A stretch of DNA of 64,000 nucleotides from Glandiceps talaboti (taxonomy: Eukaryota > Hemichordata > Enteropneusta > Spengelidae). This document shows, piece by piece, positions 26,349-37,470 of this stretch (positions are counted from its first letter, which is position 1; every line of letters begins with the position of its first letter). The stretch covers positions 12,830,822 through 12,894,821 of the forward strand of contig NC_135570.1 in the NCBI RefSeq assembly GCF_964340395.1. Reading direction: 5' to 3'. The notes below the pieces were generated by a model. That model did no database searches. It was not told the DNA's origin and saw only the letters and a program-made list of their open reading frames with translations. The translations under genes and the position numbers were made by a program.

Positions 26349-26546
26349 GACTATTTGACTGCACTTCACGTCTCTGCACATTGTGGCCATCACCGAGTAG
26401 CCAAATTACTATTGGATAGAAAGGCTAACCCTGATGCCCGTGCACTCAATGGATTCACACCCTTACATGTTGCATGTAAAAAGAACCGTACTAAAGTTAT
26501 CGAACTGCTTCTCAAGTATGGAGCATCTATTCACACAATGACCGAG
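26349..26546 (+). CDS. ANK: Ankyrin exon: ANK repeats 11-12
   Basis: 198 bp, phase 0, acceptor CTTACAG, donor [24 protein letters not shown] with [10 protein letters not shown] is repeat 11. [18 protein letters not shown] with [11 protein letters not shown] is repeat 12. CKKNRxKVxELLxKYGASI is a strong family signature. Confidence 0.97.
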
Positions 26547-26963
26547 GTAAGTCTGGTAGATTGTAGAACATTATAGAGTATAGTAGACCCTCCGTAAGTT
26601 GCAGGTCCATAATTACTGAGTGTCATGAGTCAGCAATGTGCAGATTGTATATTCAGAATCTCATAGTGAAAACGAAATGGATGATGTCTGATTAAAACCG
26701 TTTATCGAACTGCGACACCTATTCATCAAGATGATTGAGAGGTACTGCAGATGTCACTAGTTAATCTCTCCTTTCTCATGGTTTTGTAACAAATGGTATT
26801 CTTTAGCAGCTGTTATGATAGATCATGTGAAACAGTGGCCAAAAGGGAGAGTACAGGGAGTAAATCTTGTTATTTGTAAACCATAAAAAAGAGAAAATAG
26901 AAGAAAATGGTAGCCAAAGTGATACCCTGATGTATTTCCATTTTTCTCTCTCACTTGATACAG
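26547..26963 (+). other. Intron between ANK repeats 12 and 13
   Basis: 417 bp; a good polypyrimidine tract precedes the acceptor. Nothing else seen. Confidence 0.85.
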
Positions 26964-27062
26964 TCTGGATTGACCCCACTGCATGTAGCAGCATTTATGG
27001 GACATGTAAATATTGTACTGTTGCTGTTACAACATGGTGCATCACCAGACACCGCTAATGTG
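26964..27062 (+). CDS. ANK: Ankyrin exon: ANK repeat 13
   Basis: 99 bp, phase 0, acceptor TACAG after a CT-rich tract, donor [24 protein letters not shown] and [12 protein letters not shown] match repeat 13 ([17 protein letters not shown]). Confidence 0.97.
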
Positions 27063-27479
27063 GTGAGTAAATCAACTTACTAATTTATGGATGTATAGGT
27101 GAGTGGGATTGTTGGGGTTGTGTGGAGAAGGGAGGGGAGTAGCTAATGTTTGTTTTACACATTGCAACTTATCCACACATAACATGGTATAATATATTTG
27201 TCAGTGATTGTTCTTACCCAATATGATGAGAACGAAAGTGAGTGAGCAAGTGAGTGAGATTTTTGTACTAGTAATGTAAACTTTTATTCTCGATGGATCC
27301 TGTTATTTTTTATCTTTAATACAAAACAAACCCAGTTTCTCTCTTCGTATAACTTGTGTAAAGTCAATGGACAGCTGTGTGTGGGCTTATGTGAAAATTT
27401 GATATGCACTGAAAATAGAATCATTATCACTTCATTGCAATACTGTTCTCAATTTAGTGGATATTTCTCTCTATCATAG
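27063..27479 (+). other. Intron between ANK repeats 13 and 14
   Basis: 417 bp, with a short GAGTGAG cluster near 27238-27262. No other feature. Confidence 0.85.
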
Positions 27480-27776
27480 CGTGGTGAGACAGCCCTACAT
27501 CTGGCAGCCAGAGCCAACCAGATTGACATCATTCGTATTCTCTTGCGTAATGGTGCAGCAGTCGACGCCAGAGCACGTGAGAACCAGACACCACTTCACA
27601 TTGCGTCTCGTCTTGGAAACGTTGAAATCGTATTGTTGCTGTTACAACATGCAGCATCTCCAGACGCCCAGACTAAAGACATGTACACAGCCTTGCATAT
27701 CGCTGCCAAGGAAGGACAAGAAGATGTAGCCTCAGTCTTACTTGAGCATGGTGCTTCTCTTTCTACCACTACCAAG
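27480..27776 (+). CDS. ANK: Ankyrin exon: ANK repeats 14-16
   Basis: 297 bp, phase 0, acceptor ATCATAG, donor GTATAC (weaker than its neighbours). [18 protein letters not shown] is repeat 14, [18 protein letters not shown] repeat 15 and [18 protein letters not shown] repeat 16. It is the largest of the repeat-coding exons, equal to three 33-residue units, suggesting two intron losses relative to one exon per repeat. Confidence 0.97.
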
Positions 27777-28509
27777 GTATACTGAAAACCTAGATATTTT
27801 CACCACTAGAAATTGTTTTGCGTTTTTACAGTCTTCAACTAATTCTCTCAGTCTAAGTTTTACTAATTACCAGACTACTATGTTGTGTTCATGTAGCAGA
27901 AGGCATTTTAGTCACCAGACTGGTACATTGTGTTCATGTAGAAGAAGACATTTTAGTCACTACTTATTTTTGTGTTTTTGTCGTCCAGCGAAATAAGCGA
28001 GGACAAGTCTGTAGCGAAAATGTCCAGGTTTACAGTACTTCTCATATAGACCTATATAATAATAAATGGATAAACACTTAATTTTTCATTTTGACAAAAG
28101 TAGAAAAAAGCACACAAGGAGACAAAAACAAAAAAATACAGAACTACACCACATTTCAAAATATGTGATGAAAATTTAAAAAAAAAAAAATTCTAAAAAA
28201 AATTCTTTTATATCATTTTTCACCTTATTTATAATGCACACTTATGTGTTTGCTTGGTGGTTGTCCATGTTATGTTTGATCTATTCTGCACTACATTGAC
28301 TATTTGGTGGGTCCATTTTAGAGCTGACATAGACATAGCTATATGAACATAGATAAAGTCTATTATTCAAAATATCTGTCTTTAACTATTACTACAGGAA
28401 CTTTTGTACAAATTACTAATATTTTATTTTGGTATTTTGAGATGTATAACCTCTATCATGGCATTTATTTATTTGTGTTTGTTTATATTGTAATTATTTA
28501 CCTTTACAG
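27777..28509 (+). other. Intron between ANK repeats 16 and 17
   Basis: 733 bp. A 45-bp direct repeat occurs twice at about 27866-27962 (ACCAGACT..TTGTGTTCATGTAG..CATTTTAGTC), and there are A-rich tracts near 28175-28205. Confidence 0.8.
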
Positions 28510-28608
28510 AAAGGATTCACACCCCTTCATGTGGCTGCTAAGTATGGCAGTATCGAAGTAGCAGCTCTGTTACTGAGGAAGTACGCCTCTCCTGATGCAG
28601 CAGGCAGG
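28510..28608 (+). CDS. ANK: Ankyrin exon: ANK repeat 17
   Basis: 99 bp, phase 0, acceptor TTTACAG, donor [24 protein letters not shown] and [11 protein letters not shown] match repeat 17 ([14 protein letters not shown]). Confidence 0.97.
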
Positions 28609-28819
28609 GTAAGTCACTTACACTGATTCTGTTCTCTCCACAAATCAATGGCTGCATCGCAGATAATTTGTATAACATATTGTTATGTAAATGAACTTTT
28701 TTAGTCCCCCCCCAAAAAAAAAAAAAAAAAAAAAAATTCTAGAATTGCAATGTTGCACTTCTGTATGATGAAATGTCCTTAAATTGACCTTCGACCTTTG
28801 TTTATTTGTTTGTCTACAG

Positions 28820-28918
28820 AACGGCTTGACTCCACTCCATGTTGCCGCTCACTATGACAACATCAATGTAGCCATGTTGTTGTTGGAACAAGGTGCATCC
28901 CCTCATGCAGCAGCAAAG
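28820..28918 (+). CDS. ANK: Ankyrin exon: ANK repeat 18
   Basis: 99 bp, phase 0, acceptor GTCTACAG, donor [24 protein letters not shown] and [14 protein letters not shown] match repeat 18 ([23 protein letters not shown]). The 211-bp intron before it has a 24-nt A run at about 28711. Confidence 0.97.
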
Positions 28919-29122
28919 GTAATTTACTGTTCTTCATTTGACATTTTGACGGAATGTAAAATGTACCTGAATTGATCAGCTGAGTCTACTGAACGAGATC
29001 TACTATTTCTTTTAATGTATTGAAGAGTATTTGATTTATCTTTGTTTCAGTATGAGTAGAAAATGTCTTTTTGGTTGAATTTATTTCTTGGAGATTAATT
29101 TTGAATTTTTTCTTGTGTGTAG

Positions 29123-29320
29123 AACGGATTCACACCACTGCACATTGCAGCCAAGAAGAACCAGATGGAGATTGCTACCACCTTACTGGAGTATGGAGCA
29201 GAACCCAACGCAACAACCAAACACGGCATCAGTCCAGTGCATCTTGCCTCACAGGAAGGACACACAGACATGTTGACCTTGCTGCTTGAACGTGGTGCTA
29301 AACCAGATGTTACTGCTAAG
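29123..29320 (+). CDS. ANK: Ankyrin exon: ANK repeats 19-20
   Basis: 198 bp, phase 0, acceptor GTGTGTAG, donor [24 protein letters not shown] with [11 protein letters not shown] is repeat 19. [18 protein letters not shown] with [11 protein letters not shown] is repeat 20. AAKKNQMxIA and [10 protein letters not shown] are invariant across ankyrins. Confidence 0.97.
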
Positions 29321-29968
29321 GTAGGGTACAACTACTATGCTGCCACTTTTCTCGAACACAAATGACGATTTACTTTGCGTCATTACCAGCAAAGTTGTGC
29401 TTCATTTAGGATATGACTAGTTACAGGTCACTATGTGTTCACATTAAGGCTTATTTGCATGCTAGTTGCATGTAACCCCATTGTCTGTTCTCGCAACTAA
29501 ATATCCCATCTTTCATGTTTTACTCAACTTTGTACTTAACGTTTATGTTTGCAAACTAGTGGAGAAGTGGGCAATTTCTCGGTCTATCAAAAATACCATT
29601 TAAACAGCCACTTTGGGCTTGAACGCTTTCCTTTAGAAAACAGGTTTGTCCAGTCTTGTTACAACTTATTTACTTTGGGTCTAGAAATCTGTGACACAGA
29701 ATGTGAAGGCAAGTGCTTTGGGTATCATTATAAGTTGTTATATTTACAATGTTAGTGAGCAGAGGATGTCACGACAAAGAATACATCTAAGGATTCTTGT
29801 CGTAGGTTTAGTGATTAATTTGGAGGAATTTCACACACAATAGGAATAATTATGACATAGATATTCGTCCAAATAAAGTTTGGAATTTGTTGATGTGATC
29901 ACCACTGTGCAGGCCACCCTCGGCTACAGATAACGCCTGCTAATAACTTTGTTTTTCTGTATTTCCAG
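29321..29968 (+). other. Intron between ANK repeats 20 and 21
   Basis: 648 bp of unremarkable AT-rich sequence; no repeat or element recognised. Confidence 0.85.
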
Positions 29969-30166
29969 AATGGATTGACACCACTGCATCTGGCCGCACA
30001 GGAGGACAGAGTCAATTGTGCAGCCATCTTGTTGAACAATGGAGCATACATCGATGCCCAAACCAAGGCTGGATATACTCCATTGCATGTTGCCTGTCAC
30101 TATGGCAACATCAAGACTGCAACCTTCCTGCTCCAACAGGGTGCTAAGGTCAATGCCAAGACAAAG
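29969..30166 (+). CDS. ANK: Ankyrin exon: ANK repeats 21-22
   Basis: 198 bp, phase 0, acceptor TTTCCAG, donor [24 protein letters not shown] is repeat 21. [18 protein letters not shown] with [10 protein letters not shown] is repeat 22. LAAQEDxVN and ACHYGNIK are family signatures. About 23 bases past the donor a long array of GTGAGT-type words begins. Confidence 0.97.
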
Positions 30167-30656
30167 GTAGGTGTCAATGACATTGAAGTAAGTAAGTGAG
30201 TGAGTGAGGGAGTGAGTGAGTGAGTGAGTGAGTGAGTGAGTGAGTGAGTGAGTGAGTGAGTGAGTGAGTGAGTGAGTGAGTGAGTGAGTGAGTGAGTGAG
30301 TGAGTGAGTGAGTGAGTGAGTGAGTGAGTGAGTGAGTGAGTGAGACTGAGTGAGCGAGTGAGTGGAGGGAGGGCCTAAGCAGAAAGACAGACAGACAGAC
30401 AGCCGTACAGATCTAGAGACACAGATAGACAGACAGACAGAAACAGCTAGATACAGACAGAGAAAGACTAACCCACAGTCAAACAAAGTGGCTATGCTCA
30501 AAATTCTGTACCAGAATGACCTCAAATCTTATCACAACATGAATTGAACTTTGCTCAATTCTTAATTGAACAATTGTGTGCTGGCTTAATATCAATGGAT
30601 TTTGTGGTGATTTTCAAGATCTGAGATACTAACTACTATGATCTGTGTTTTGATAG
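30167..30656 (+). other. Intron between ANK repeats 22 and 23
   Basis: 490 bp; more than a third is the (GTGA)n array, followed by GACA/CAGA units around 30383-30470. Confidence 0.9.
30189..30362. repeat. (GTGA)n tetranucleotide array next to a donor
   Basis: About 42 GTGA units with rare interruptions. Each pair of units contains GTGAGT, a full 5' splice-site consensus. The array begins about 23 bases after the real donor at 30166/30167. Confidence 0.97.
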
Positions 30657-30854
30657 GCTGGCCTGACACCATTACACCAAGCAGCCCAACAAGGACATGT
30701 AGCACTGATTAATCTCCTGTTACAACACGATGCTGATCCTAATGAAGTCACTAACAATGGATACACTGCATTAGCCATTGCTAAACGTCTTGGCTACATC
30801 TCAGTCGTCAATACTCTCATCACTGTCACTACGGTTACAACCACTACCACCCAG
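30657..30854 (+). CDS. ANK: Ankyrin exon: ANK repeats 23-24 (last repeats)
   Basis: 198 bp, phase 0, acceptor TTGATAG, donor [24 protein letters not shown] with [13 protein letters not shown] is repeat 23. [18 protein letters not shown] is repeat 24, the capping repeat. It then leaves the ankyrin fold with a Thr-Val-rich tail ([11 protein letters not shown]), as vertebrate ankyrins also do (V-T rich). [10 protein letters not shown] and [13 protein letters not shown] are diagnostic. Confidence 0.97.
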
Positions 30855-30892
30855 GTTAGTGTATAATGTTCTCAATGTATCAGAGGACAGAC

Positions 30893-33060
30893 CCACAATC
30901 AAAAGTATTAAAGGAACTCAAACCCCACTATCAACAGTATTAAAGGGGCTCAGTCCCCACCATCAGAAGTATTAAAGGGACTCTGTCCCCAAAGTCCCCA
31001 ATATCAGGAGTATTAACCCTTTCACCACCAGTACCCGGTATACCGGGACGCGCTAGGGCGCCCACCAGTACCCGGTATACCGGGACGCCAAAGTTCATTC
31101 ACCTATCTTGCCGTAAAACCATTCAAAGGCAGAAATTGCTGCAAAATTTGCTGCCATAACTAGTTCCACACATGCGTATTAGCCTTGTTTATATTGCCTG
31201 CCATTTTGAATGTATGATAGTGAACGATATCGAGAGCTACGATCCAAATGACGAGCGATCGTAATTTTACGTGCGTTTTTCGCCCACAAGATCGAATTTA
31301 AACATGGCGGATATAATTAACGGCTCTCATAACATGGTCTACGATATAAATTATGTCACTGTCTTTGGATATTTCGACAGAATTTGACTCGAAATACATC
31401 GTTGAATACAAGTATTTAGGTATGGGAACACGTTGTACTTGTGTGTAAGCATCAAATTCCCGCTAAGGCCGTGTGAGCTGCCGGCGGCAGTTTACGGTTG
31501 AATTTTTGAATGTCGGCAAATTTACGCAATCTTGTGACAGGTACCGACTCCCATACTAACGTCTTGGTTGTAATTTTTGGCTATAAAATGGATTATTTTG
31601 GTTTTATTTCTTTTGTTACATCTCAATAATGACTTGTATTTGTACTAGCTCAGCGTGTGAAGGTCAGTGGAGGGAAATTTATGCACGATACGGGCGATTT
31701 TACGAATCGGATTTTTTATGTGCGTTTTTCAACGTAAAATTCAAATTTCAACATCGCCGAAGCGAAATCTGTCTCCCCTAACGTAACTTACAATGTAAAT
31801 AACGGTGCTGTTCGTAGAAATTTCCCCTCAATTTTGACTATGAATACGATGTTTTATACAAGGAGATGACTGAGTGAACTCAATGCAGGAAATGTAAGGA
31901 TCAGATTATGGCAACGTAACTTCAAAGTCCCGACTGCATATTTGGTTTTGTGGGTACAGCATGTTGGCAAAAAGCGCCACTTTGGCGTCCCGATTCGGAC
32001 TCGTATACTACCAACTTGTGGGCATTTTTTACTGATTTTGAGGATAAATTTGGTGATAATTTTTTGTTGTTCTGTCAAATAATGATATATAATTACACAA
32101 ACTAATTTTTCTGAAGGTATTGGTGCAACAACTTCAGGTATTTTTGTCCCTTTCATTGTCGGTGCGGGACCGACTAATTGCGTCGTAATCAGATTAGAGA
32201 GCCGTTATTTTTTTCCGTTCAAATTTAATACGACTGAAAATAACATTTTCTGCCAAATTTTCGCCGATTTTGACCATTTAACCAGTATACAGAATTTTGT
32301 AGAAACATAAATGTTGGTATTTTGAATTTTGTTTGTAATATAAATGTTTTGTTTATTTGTGATATGTCAATAAATAAGCAACACAGGTTTTTTTACCAAT
32401 ATTTTCTTATTTTAACCCAAATTTCAGTTGTGAATGTGATATTTGAATGTGTTTATTTGTAAGTATGATATAGACAATTTATTTTCCAGTAAAATGATAC
32501 CTAATTTTCAAAGATTGGGCAATTCTAAGTATTTTTATATCAAAAATACTGCATACCACTCACTCTCACTTTATGTTAGTGAGGGGGCTGGTGGAGCACA
32601 AACAATCCCATGAGGCCAATGGTGGTGAAAGAGTTAAAGGGGCCCAGTCCCCACCATCAGAAGTATTAAAGGGACTCTGTCCATACTACAGAAGTATTAA
32701 AGGGGCCCAGTCCCCACCATCAGAAGTATTAAAGGGACTCAGTCCCCAAAGTCCCCAATATCAGGAGTATTAAAGGGGCCCAGTCCCCACCATCAGAAGT
32801 ATTAAAGGGACTCAGTCCCCACCATCAGAAGTATTAAAGGGACTCAGTCCCCAAAGTCCCCAATATCAGGAGTATTAAAGGGGCCCAGTCCCCACCATCA
32901 GAAGTATTAAAGGGGCCCAGTCCCCACCATCAGAAGTATTAAAGGGACTCAGTCCCCAAAGTCCCCAATATCAGGAGTATTAAAGGGGCCCAGTCCCCAC
33001 CATCAGAAGTATTAAAGGGACTCCAACCCTGCCATCAAAAGTATTAAAGGGACTCAGTTG
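30893..33060. repeat. Minisatellite split by a transposon (two blocks)
   Basis: Units like AGTATTAAAGGGGCCCAGTC with CCCACCATCAGA (32 bp) alternate with a 41-bp form containing CTCAGTCCCCAAAGTCCCCA. Every unit contains TTAA. Blocks at 30893-31016 and 32634-33060 read as one continuous array if the intervening element and one TTAA are removed. Confidence 0.9.
31017..32633. mobile_element. Non-autonomous piggyBac-like element
   Basis: 1617 bp flanked by TTAA on each side (31013-31016 and 32634-32637). The ends are inverted repeats: CCCTTTCACCACCA at the left and TGGTGGTGAAAGAG at the right, 13 of 14 bases paired. TTAA target duplication with CCYT termini is characteristic of the piggyBac superfamily. 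The left end has two copies of the palindrome CCCGGTATACCGGG (31034 and 31071). Inside, an approximately 450-bp segment is duplicated (about 31225-31650 and 31690-32100). It is visibly richer in CpG than its surroundings. No transposase frame was recognised. Confidence 0.85.
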
Positions 33061-33167
33061 ATGTTATTACTTCTGATAAAGTTACAACTATTAGACTACT
33101 GTATTGTTAGTACTATTGTAAAACTGTGCCAGATTCCCATGTGCTAAATTTCATATCATTTTAACAG

Positions 33168-33246
33168 GTGGAGAAGGATGAGAAGTTGAAAGTATTGGTA
33201 CCGGAAACCATGCAGGAGACATTCATTTCAGACTCTGAAGATGAAG
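33168..33246 (+). CDS. ANK: Ankyrin exon: post-repeat linker (VPETMQE)
   Basis: 79 bp, enters phase 0 and leaves phase 1; acceptor TTAACAG, donor GTAAGA. It encodes VEKDEKLKVLVPETMQE then an acidic TFISDSEDEG. VPETMxE followed by an acidic SD(E/S)E stretch is conserved directly after the last ankyrin repeat in vertebrate ankyrins. It begins the flexible linker toward ZU5. Confidence 0.93.
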
Positions 33247-34108
33247 GTAAGACTGAGATTTGAAAATACTAATCTGGAGATCTATTCTAGTTGTTGACCG
33301 TTGTACATTTCATATGACGAAAGGACAACTTTTCCGTAACGAATCATAAAGTCATTGCATGGAAATTTATGTTTTGGTCTTCACAGATTTTTCCCCCCAC
33401 ACGTCTTTGAGTTAACTTCTCTCTATGTTAGTGCAATGCCTTGTTTGTTCACAAGCATGTTTTAACTTTACTTTTCTAGATATAGATTTCACTGTGTGTT
33501 ATTCAAATGATAAATGTACTGATAAAAAGGGCCCCCTAGTTGTCTCTCCTTGAATAAAGTAGAAATAGGAAATAATGGTGAAATCTTAACTGGATGCAGA
33601 TCATGATTTATTGCCAGTAGCGAAAGGTATGCTGCAATGGTAGTATGAAATACTTGTATAACTGTAGAGCGCGATGTTTATTTAGAATGTCCGTTGACCT
33701 GCATTGGTTGATATTATCTTGATAGACAAGTATTAATGTAGCACTGATAGAGTGCTATTTGCCTATTCACTGCTATAACTGTAGAGGGCGACGTTTATGT
33801 AGAATGTCCATAAACCCTGCTTTGGGTGATATTATATGGTTATGTGAAATATTGTACTGATAGGGGTGCTGTTTGTTCAGTACCATACATGGTCTTTACT
33901 GAAAATTTCCATTGACCTTTCTATTTGTAATTGATATAGTAACAGTAGCATGAGTAATCATTCTACTTTGCCCCCCCAGTATAGTTTTAGTATTGTGTTT
34001 TTTGTGATACCCTTTCCTACGCATGATGTATATATAACTTTGTTTCTATTTTTTGCTGTGTCTTATACCTCCTTCCTACATGTCTGTTGCACTGTTTGGC
34101 GTATGTAG
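33247..34108 (+). other. Intron after the VPETMQE exon
   Basis: 862 bp with no array or element. GTAGAG(C/G)GCGA..GTTTAT-like words around 33665 and 33784 form a weak two-copy repeat of about 119 bp. Confidence 0.75.
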
Positions 34109-34207
34109 GGATGGATAAGATTATCTACTTGCCTCAGTCCCCTATCTGGCTTCCTTCTTTCTCTGGTTATGATACGGGCAACAACACTATGAACACACTT
34201 ATGTTTA
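34109..34207 (+). CDS. ANK: Probable 99-bp cassette exon in the linker
   Basis: A pyrimidine-rich stretch and GTATGTAG precede it, and GTAAGT follows. In the phase left by the previous exon (1) it is fully open: G, MDKIIYLPQSPIWLPSFSG, then YDTGNNTMNTLMF. It leaves in phase 1 again, so it can be included or skipped without changing the downstream frame (EDTMTGD). I recognise no homologue; the hydrophobic Pro/Trp/Tyr-rich content is unlike the acidic linker around it. Being 99 bp is probably coincidence, since it is not an ankyrin repeat. Confidence 0.55.
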
Positions 34208-36999
34208 GTAAGTGCATGCTGATACCAGGATTCAACCCAACAAGCAGGGTGCAATATGGGTCCCAACAAACAGTGAAGGTGCATGAAGCACCCACCCTTT
34301 GCAAGCAGAATGAAATATGGGTCTCACCAAACAATCAGGGTACAATTCAGGTCCCACCAAACAATAGGGTATATCCATCCTTCACAAGCAAGATTGTATT
34401 TGTGTCCCACCAACAAGCAGGGTGCCATGTGGGTTTTGCCAAACAATAAGGGTATATCCATCCTTCACAAGCAAGATGAAATATGGGTCTCACCAATCAA
34501 GCAGGGTGCAGTATAGGTCCCATCAAACAGTAAGAGTGCATGAAGCACCTATCTATAGCAAGCATGATGAAATATGGGTCCTTTCCTAATGAAAGAGTTT
34601 ACAAAATGCCTACCCAAAATGTCAAGTTGCAATGTTGGCCCCCACCAAACAAGAAGGGTACATTTAAACACCCACACTAATAGGCTACAGTATGTATCCT
34701 CTCTCAATCACAGCTAGAATTAAAAGGTTACTTCTTTATCCTCTCCTAGTTAGCAGGGTTTAACCTTCTTCAAATAGGCAAGTCCCAGAAATATGATGCA
34801 ACGTGAGGCTCCTCTCTACCCCAAAGAAGGTGAAGTGTTGGTCCTCTTTGTGAATGAGTGTTTTCAATAGCTCTTCATGTACAATAGCTCATTATCAACA
34901 CCCAGTATTCAACAAGAGCCCTTCCAAACAAGAGAAGGTGCAATATGTAATGTCCACCCATAACAACCAGCCTTCAATGTTAGCATGCATTTCCCATCAA
35001 CAAGTTTCTAGAACAGGTCCTCTCCAACAACCTAGGTGTAAAGAAAGTCCTCTCAAGAATGAGGTTGCCAAGTAGAACTTCCACAACAATTAGGGTGCCC
35101 TCTGTAGTCAGCAAAGTAAAACAAGCAGGAGGGATTTTGGCTCTCCCTATCAGTCCTAGTTTATGTGTGAGAGGCTCCTCCCCCTCCTCAATCCCCCTTC
35201 AGTTCAACATTTTGCCTGTTTGCTATTAAATTCAGCATCAGTCCATGGTGGAGGGTACTATAGAAAGCTCCCTGCTTTGTCTGGGAAAGAATCCTGGTTT
35301 GGAGTGCCTTGGGGTGAAAACATGGAAAGCTATGTGACGTGAAGATGACTAATTGTGCAAGCGTTTTCCATGTTGATAACTTCAAGGCATAGCAGCTTTA
35401 AAGTGAGGCTGAATAATCCCGTTGCTGTGAGTCATTCCTTGGTCTTAACTTTGTTTTTGAAGCTCGGAGTGCCATGGCAACAAGACTTTCAGTCTTTCCC
35501 TCTGTTTGTAGAGTAGAACTAACGTAGCTAAACTCACCTCATCATCTAGCTCTACTGACTCTGGTAGCAATAGATCACTTTTAGTGCCAAAGTTTAGCTT
35601 CTGAAATATTCCCATGCCTGATTTTCAATAACACCCTGCCTTGTTTCCCTGTGCCACTTGTACTAATCTGTACTGTCAAGCTAAAACATTCACTTTAGTG
35701 ATAAGTGTTAAGTGTTTTTGTTAACGGTAAGTAAAAAAATCCTGCGTCCCTCCTGTCCAAAGAGTCAACTAATAGCTAAAATGATGTAGGCTTGGTATTT
35801 CACTCATGGAACGTTACGTTTTTGACACAAAGATAGACATATTTCAACTCTAGACTAACAATAACAGAGACACAATAAACACAGCAGGATCCTTTGCCCA
35901 ATCACATTGAACACTGATAAGCATTGCTATTCTTTCACAGTGCAGTAAAAACAGGCTTCTAATGAAAACATTACACATGGACTTGATGATTTTAATGGCT
36001 GCAATTGTTTATTTTCTAACTGATAATCAACATTTCAACTTGACTACTTCTACATCCCTACTGTGCATAGCACCTATGTAATTGTTTCTTTTGCATTAGA
36101 AATTGTCTGAGGGTGTGTATTAAATGTCATGTCACATGAGTGAAACACCAAGCCGACATCATTTTAGCTGTAATTGATATAAATTATACGACTTTCATTT
36201 TTTTATCACACATTTCTCAACCGTAGCAAAAACACTGATCATTTACTAGATGCATTAATCATATTTCTAGTGAAGTTTAGACACGACTTCAATAGAGAGT
36301 AGTTGGACAACACCTAGATTCATTAGAATTTCCAGCTGCCATTTTGTTTTCTTATGACCTCAAGGTCAAAGGTCGGTAGGTCAAGTGTGTGACCCTTGAC
36401 CCAGAGGTCTAAGGGAACAATGAATAATAATGATTTAATGAATGAAAAGACCAGAATTGGCTGATTAATCATGACTGTGTGCTTGGGGCTGTTACTAGCC
36501 TCTAAATTTCATGCACACATTGCGTAGTATCATCGTTCATGAAAAATCTAACTTCTTGTTTGTTCAGGGTGGCCCTTTTTATTTTCATGTTTCTCATTAA
36601 ATCTTTATTTCTTAATCCAACAAAATGATTTCAAAAAAACTGATACACTGTATGGCAGGATTAGACAAAAGTTGTGTCTCTTATGAGAAGATGGCAAACC
36701 CACAAGTGTGTAGCTAGCTGGGTGAAAATTATTACTTATTGCTGAAATGCAAAACCTTTGATAAATTGAACAGTTCACAGTTTCCTTCTGATTTTAATTT
36801 GTTCTCTTGAAGGCATCTAAAAGTAAGATTATCGGTATTTTTAGGGTGTACTCACACTGACTTATCAGAAACTAAATGTAAGTCCGTAGAGGGTTATGAA
36901 CTGAAAACATCACCAATATGTACATACACACACAAACACATGTGCATGCACGCACGCACGCACGTATGCACACACTAACTACTTTTGAGAAAAAAATTG

Positions 37000-37033
<34 letters not shown>

Positions 37034-37195
37034 TGTTAAATTATCAACTATCTTACCAATTGACACATCATTTTAGAGCTGCTACATTGAGAAACATGAA
37101 AAGTAAAAAGTGTCACACTCACATTTCATATCACATTTTGTAATCTTTCATCTTCATATATTCTAAATGTTTGTTGACATTTTTTTGCCTTACAG
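34208..37195 (+). other. Intron before the DTMTGD exon
   Basis: 3.0 kb. Holds a degenerate roughly 50-bp repeat (34230-35110), a DR1-like AGGTCAAAGGTCG at 36363, a CA/GCAC tract (36921-36977) and about 30 A residues (37004-37033). No further exon is supported. Confidence 0.85.
34230..35110. repeat. Degenerate roughly 50-bp minisatellite
   Basis: AAATATGGGTCTCACCAAAC, CAAGCAGGGTGCAATATGGG and GGGTATATCCATCCTTCAC recur in shuffled, diverged form. Decay increases to the right, where only CAACAAG/GGTGCAATAT remnants remain. Confidence 0.65.
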
Positions 37196-37317
37196 CTGAG
37201 GACACAATGACGGGAGATATGCCAAGTCTAACTGTTGATGAGATGAAGAACATGGCTGATGATTCAATGCCACTCATGCATACTACCATGGACGAAATCT
37301 GGCTGAAATCAGAACAG
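37196..37317 (+). CDS. ANK: Ankyrin exon: linker (EDTMTGD)
   Basis: 122 bp, enters phase 1 and leaves phase 0; acceptor CTTACAG, donor GTGAAC. Encodes AEDTMTGDMPSLTVDEMKNM then ADDSMPLMHTTMDEIWLKSEQ. DTMTGD followed by a (D/E)(D/E)SxP motif is conserved in the ankyrin linker (DDTMTGD in vertebrates). It precedes the giant repeat exon. Confidence 0.93.
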
Positions 37318-37470
37318 GTGAACTATTAATATCTAATGTTCTCCCTTTAACGTGGACATAAAATTGAATTAATATTAATAAAAGTCAGTATTAACAGAGT
37401 AATTAGGGTACCAAGCCTTTGTCATTTCTAAAATGTAATAAAATAGATACCATACTCTGACCCACTTTAT

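Larger units (their letters stand above)
30855..33167 (+). other. Intron with split minisatellite and piggyBac-like element
   Basis: 2.3 kb made almost wholly of a roughly 32/41-bp minisatellite in two blocks (30893-31016 and 32634-33060) separated by a 1.6-kb TTAA-flanked element. Confidence 0.9.

Noticed and set aside
30100-30525. 141-codon minus-strand frame
   Set aside because: Mostly the (GTGA)n array read as Ser-Leu-Thr-His plus antisense of an ankyrin exon.
31854-32156. 100-codon minus-strand frame inside the TTAA-flanked element
   Set aside because: No transposase motif or catalytic Asp arrangement visible; too short to support a piggyBac protein.
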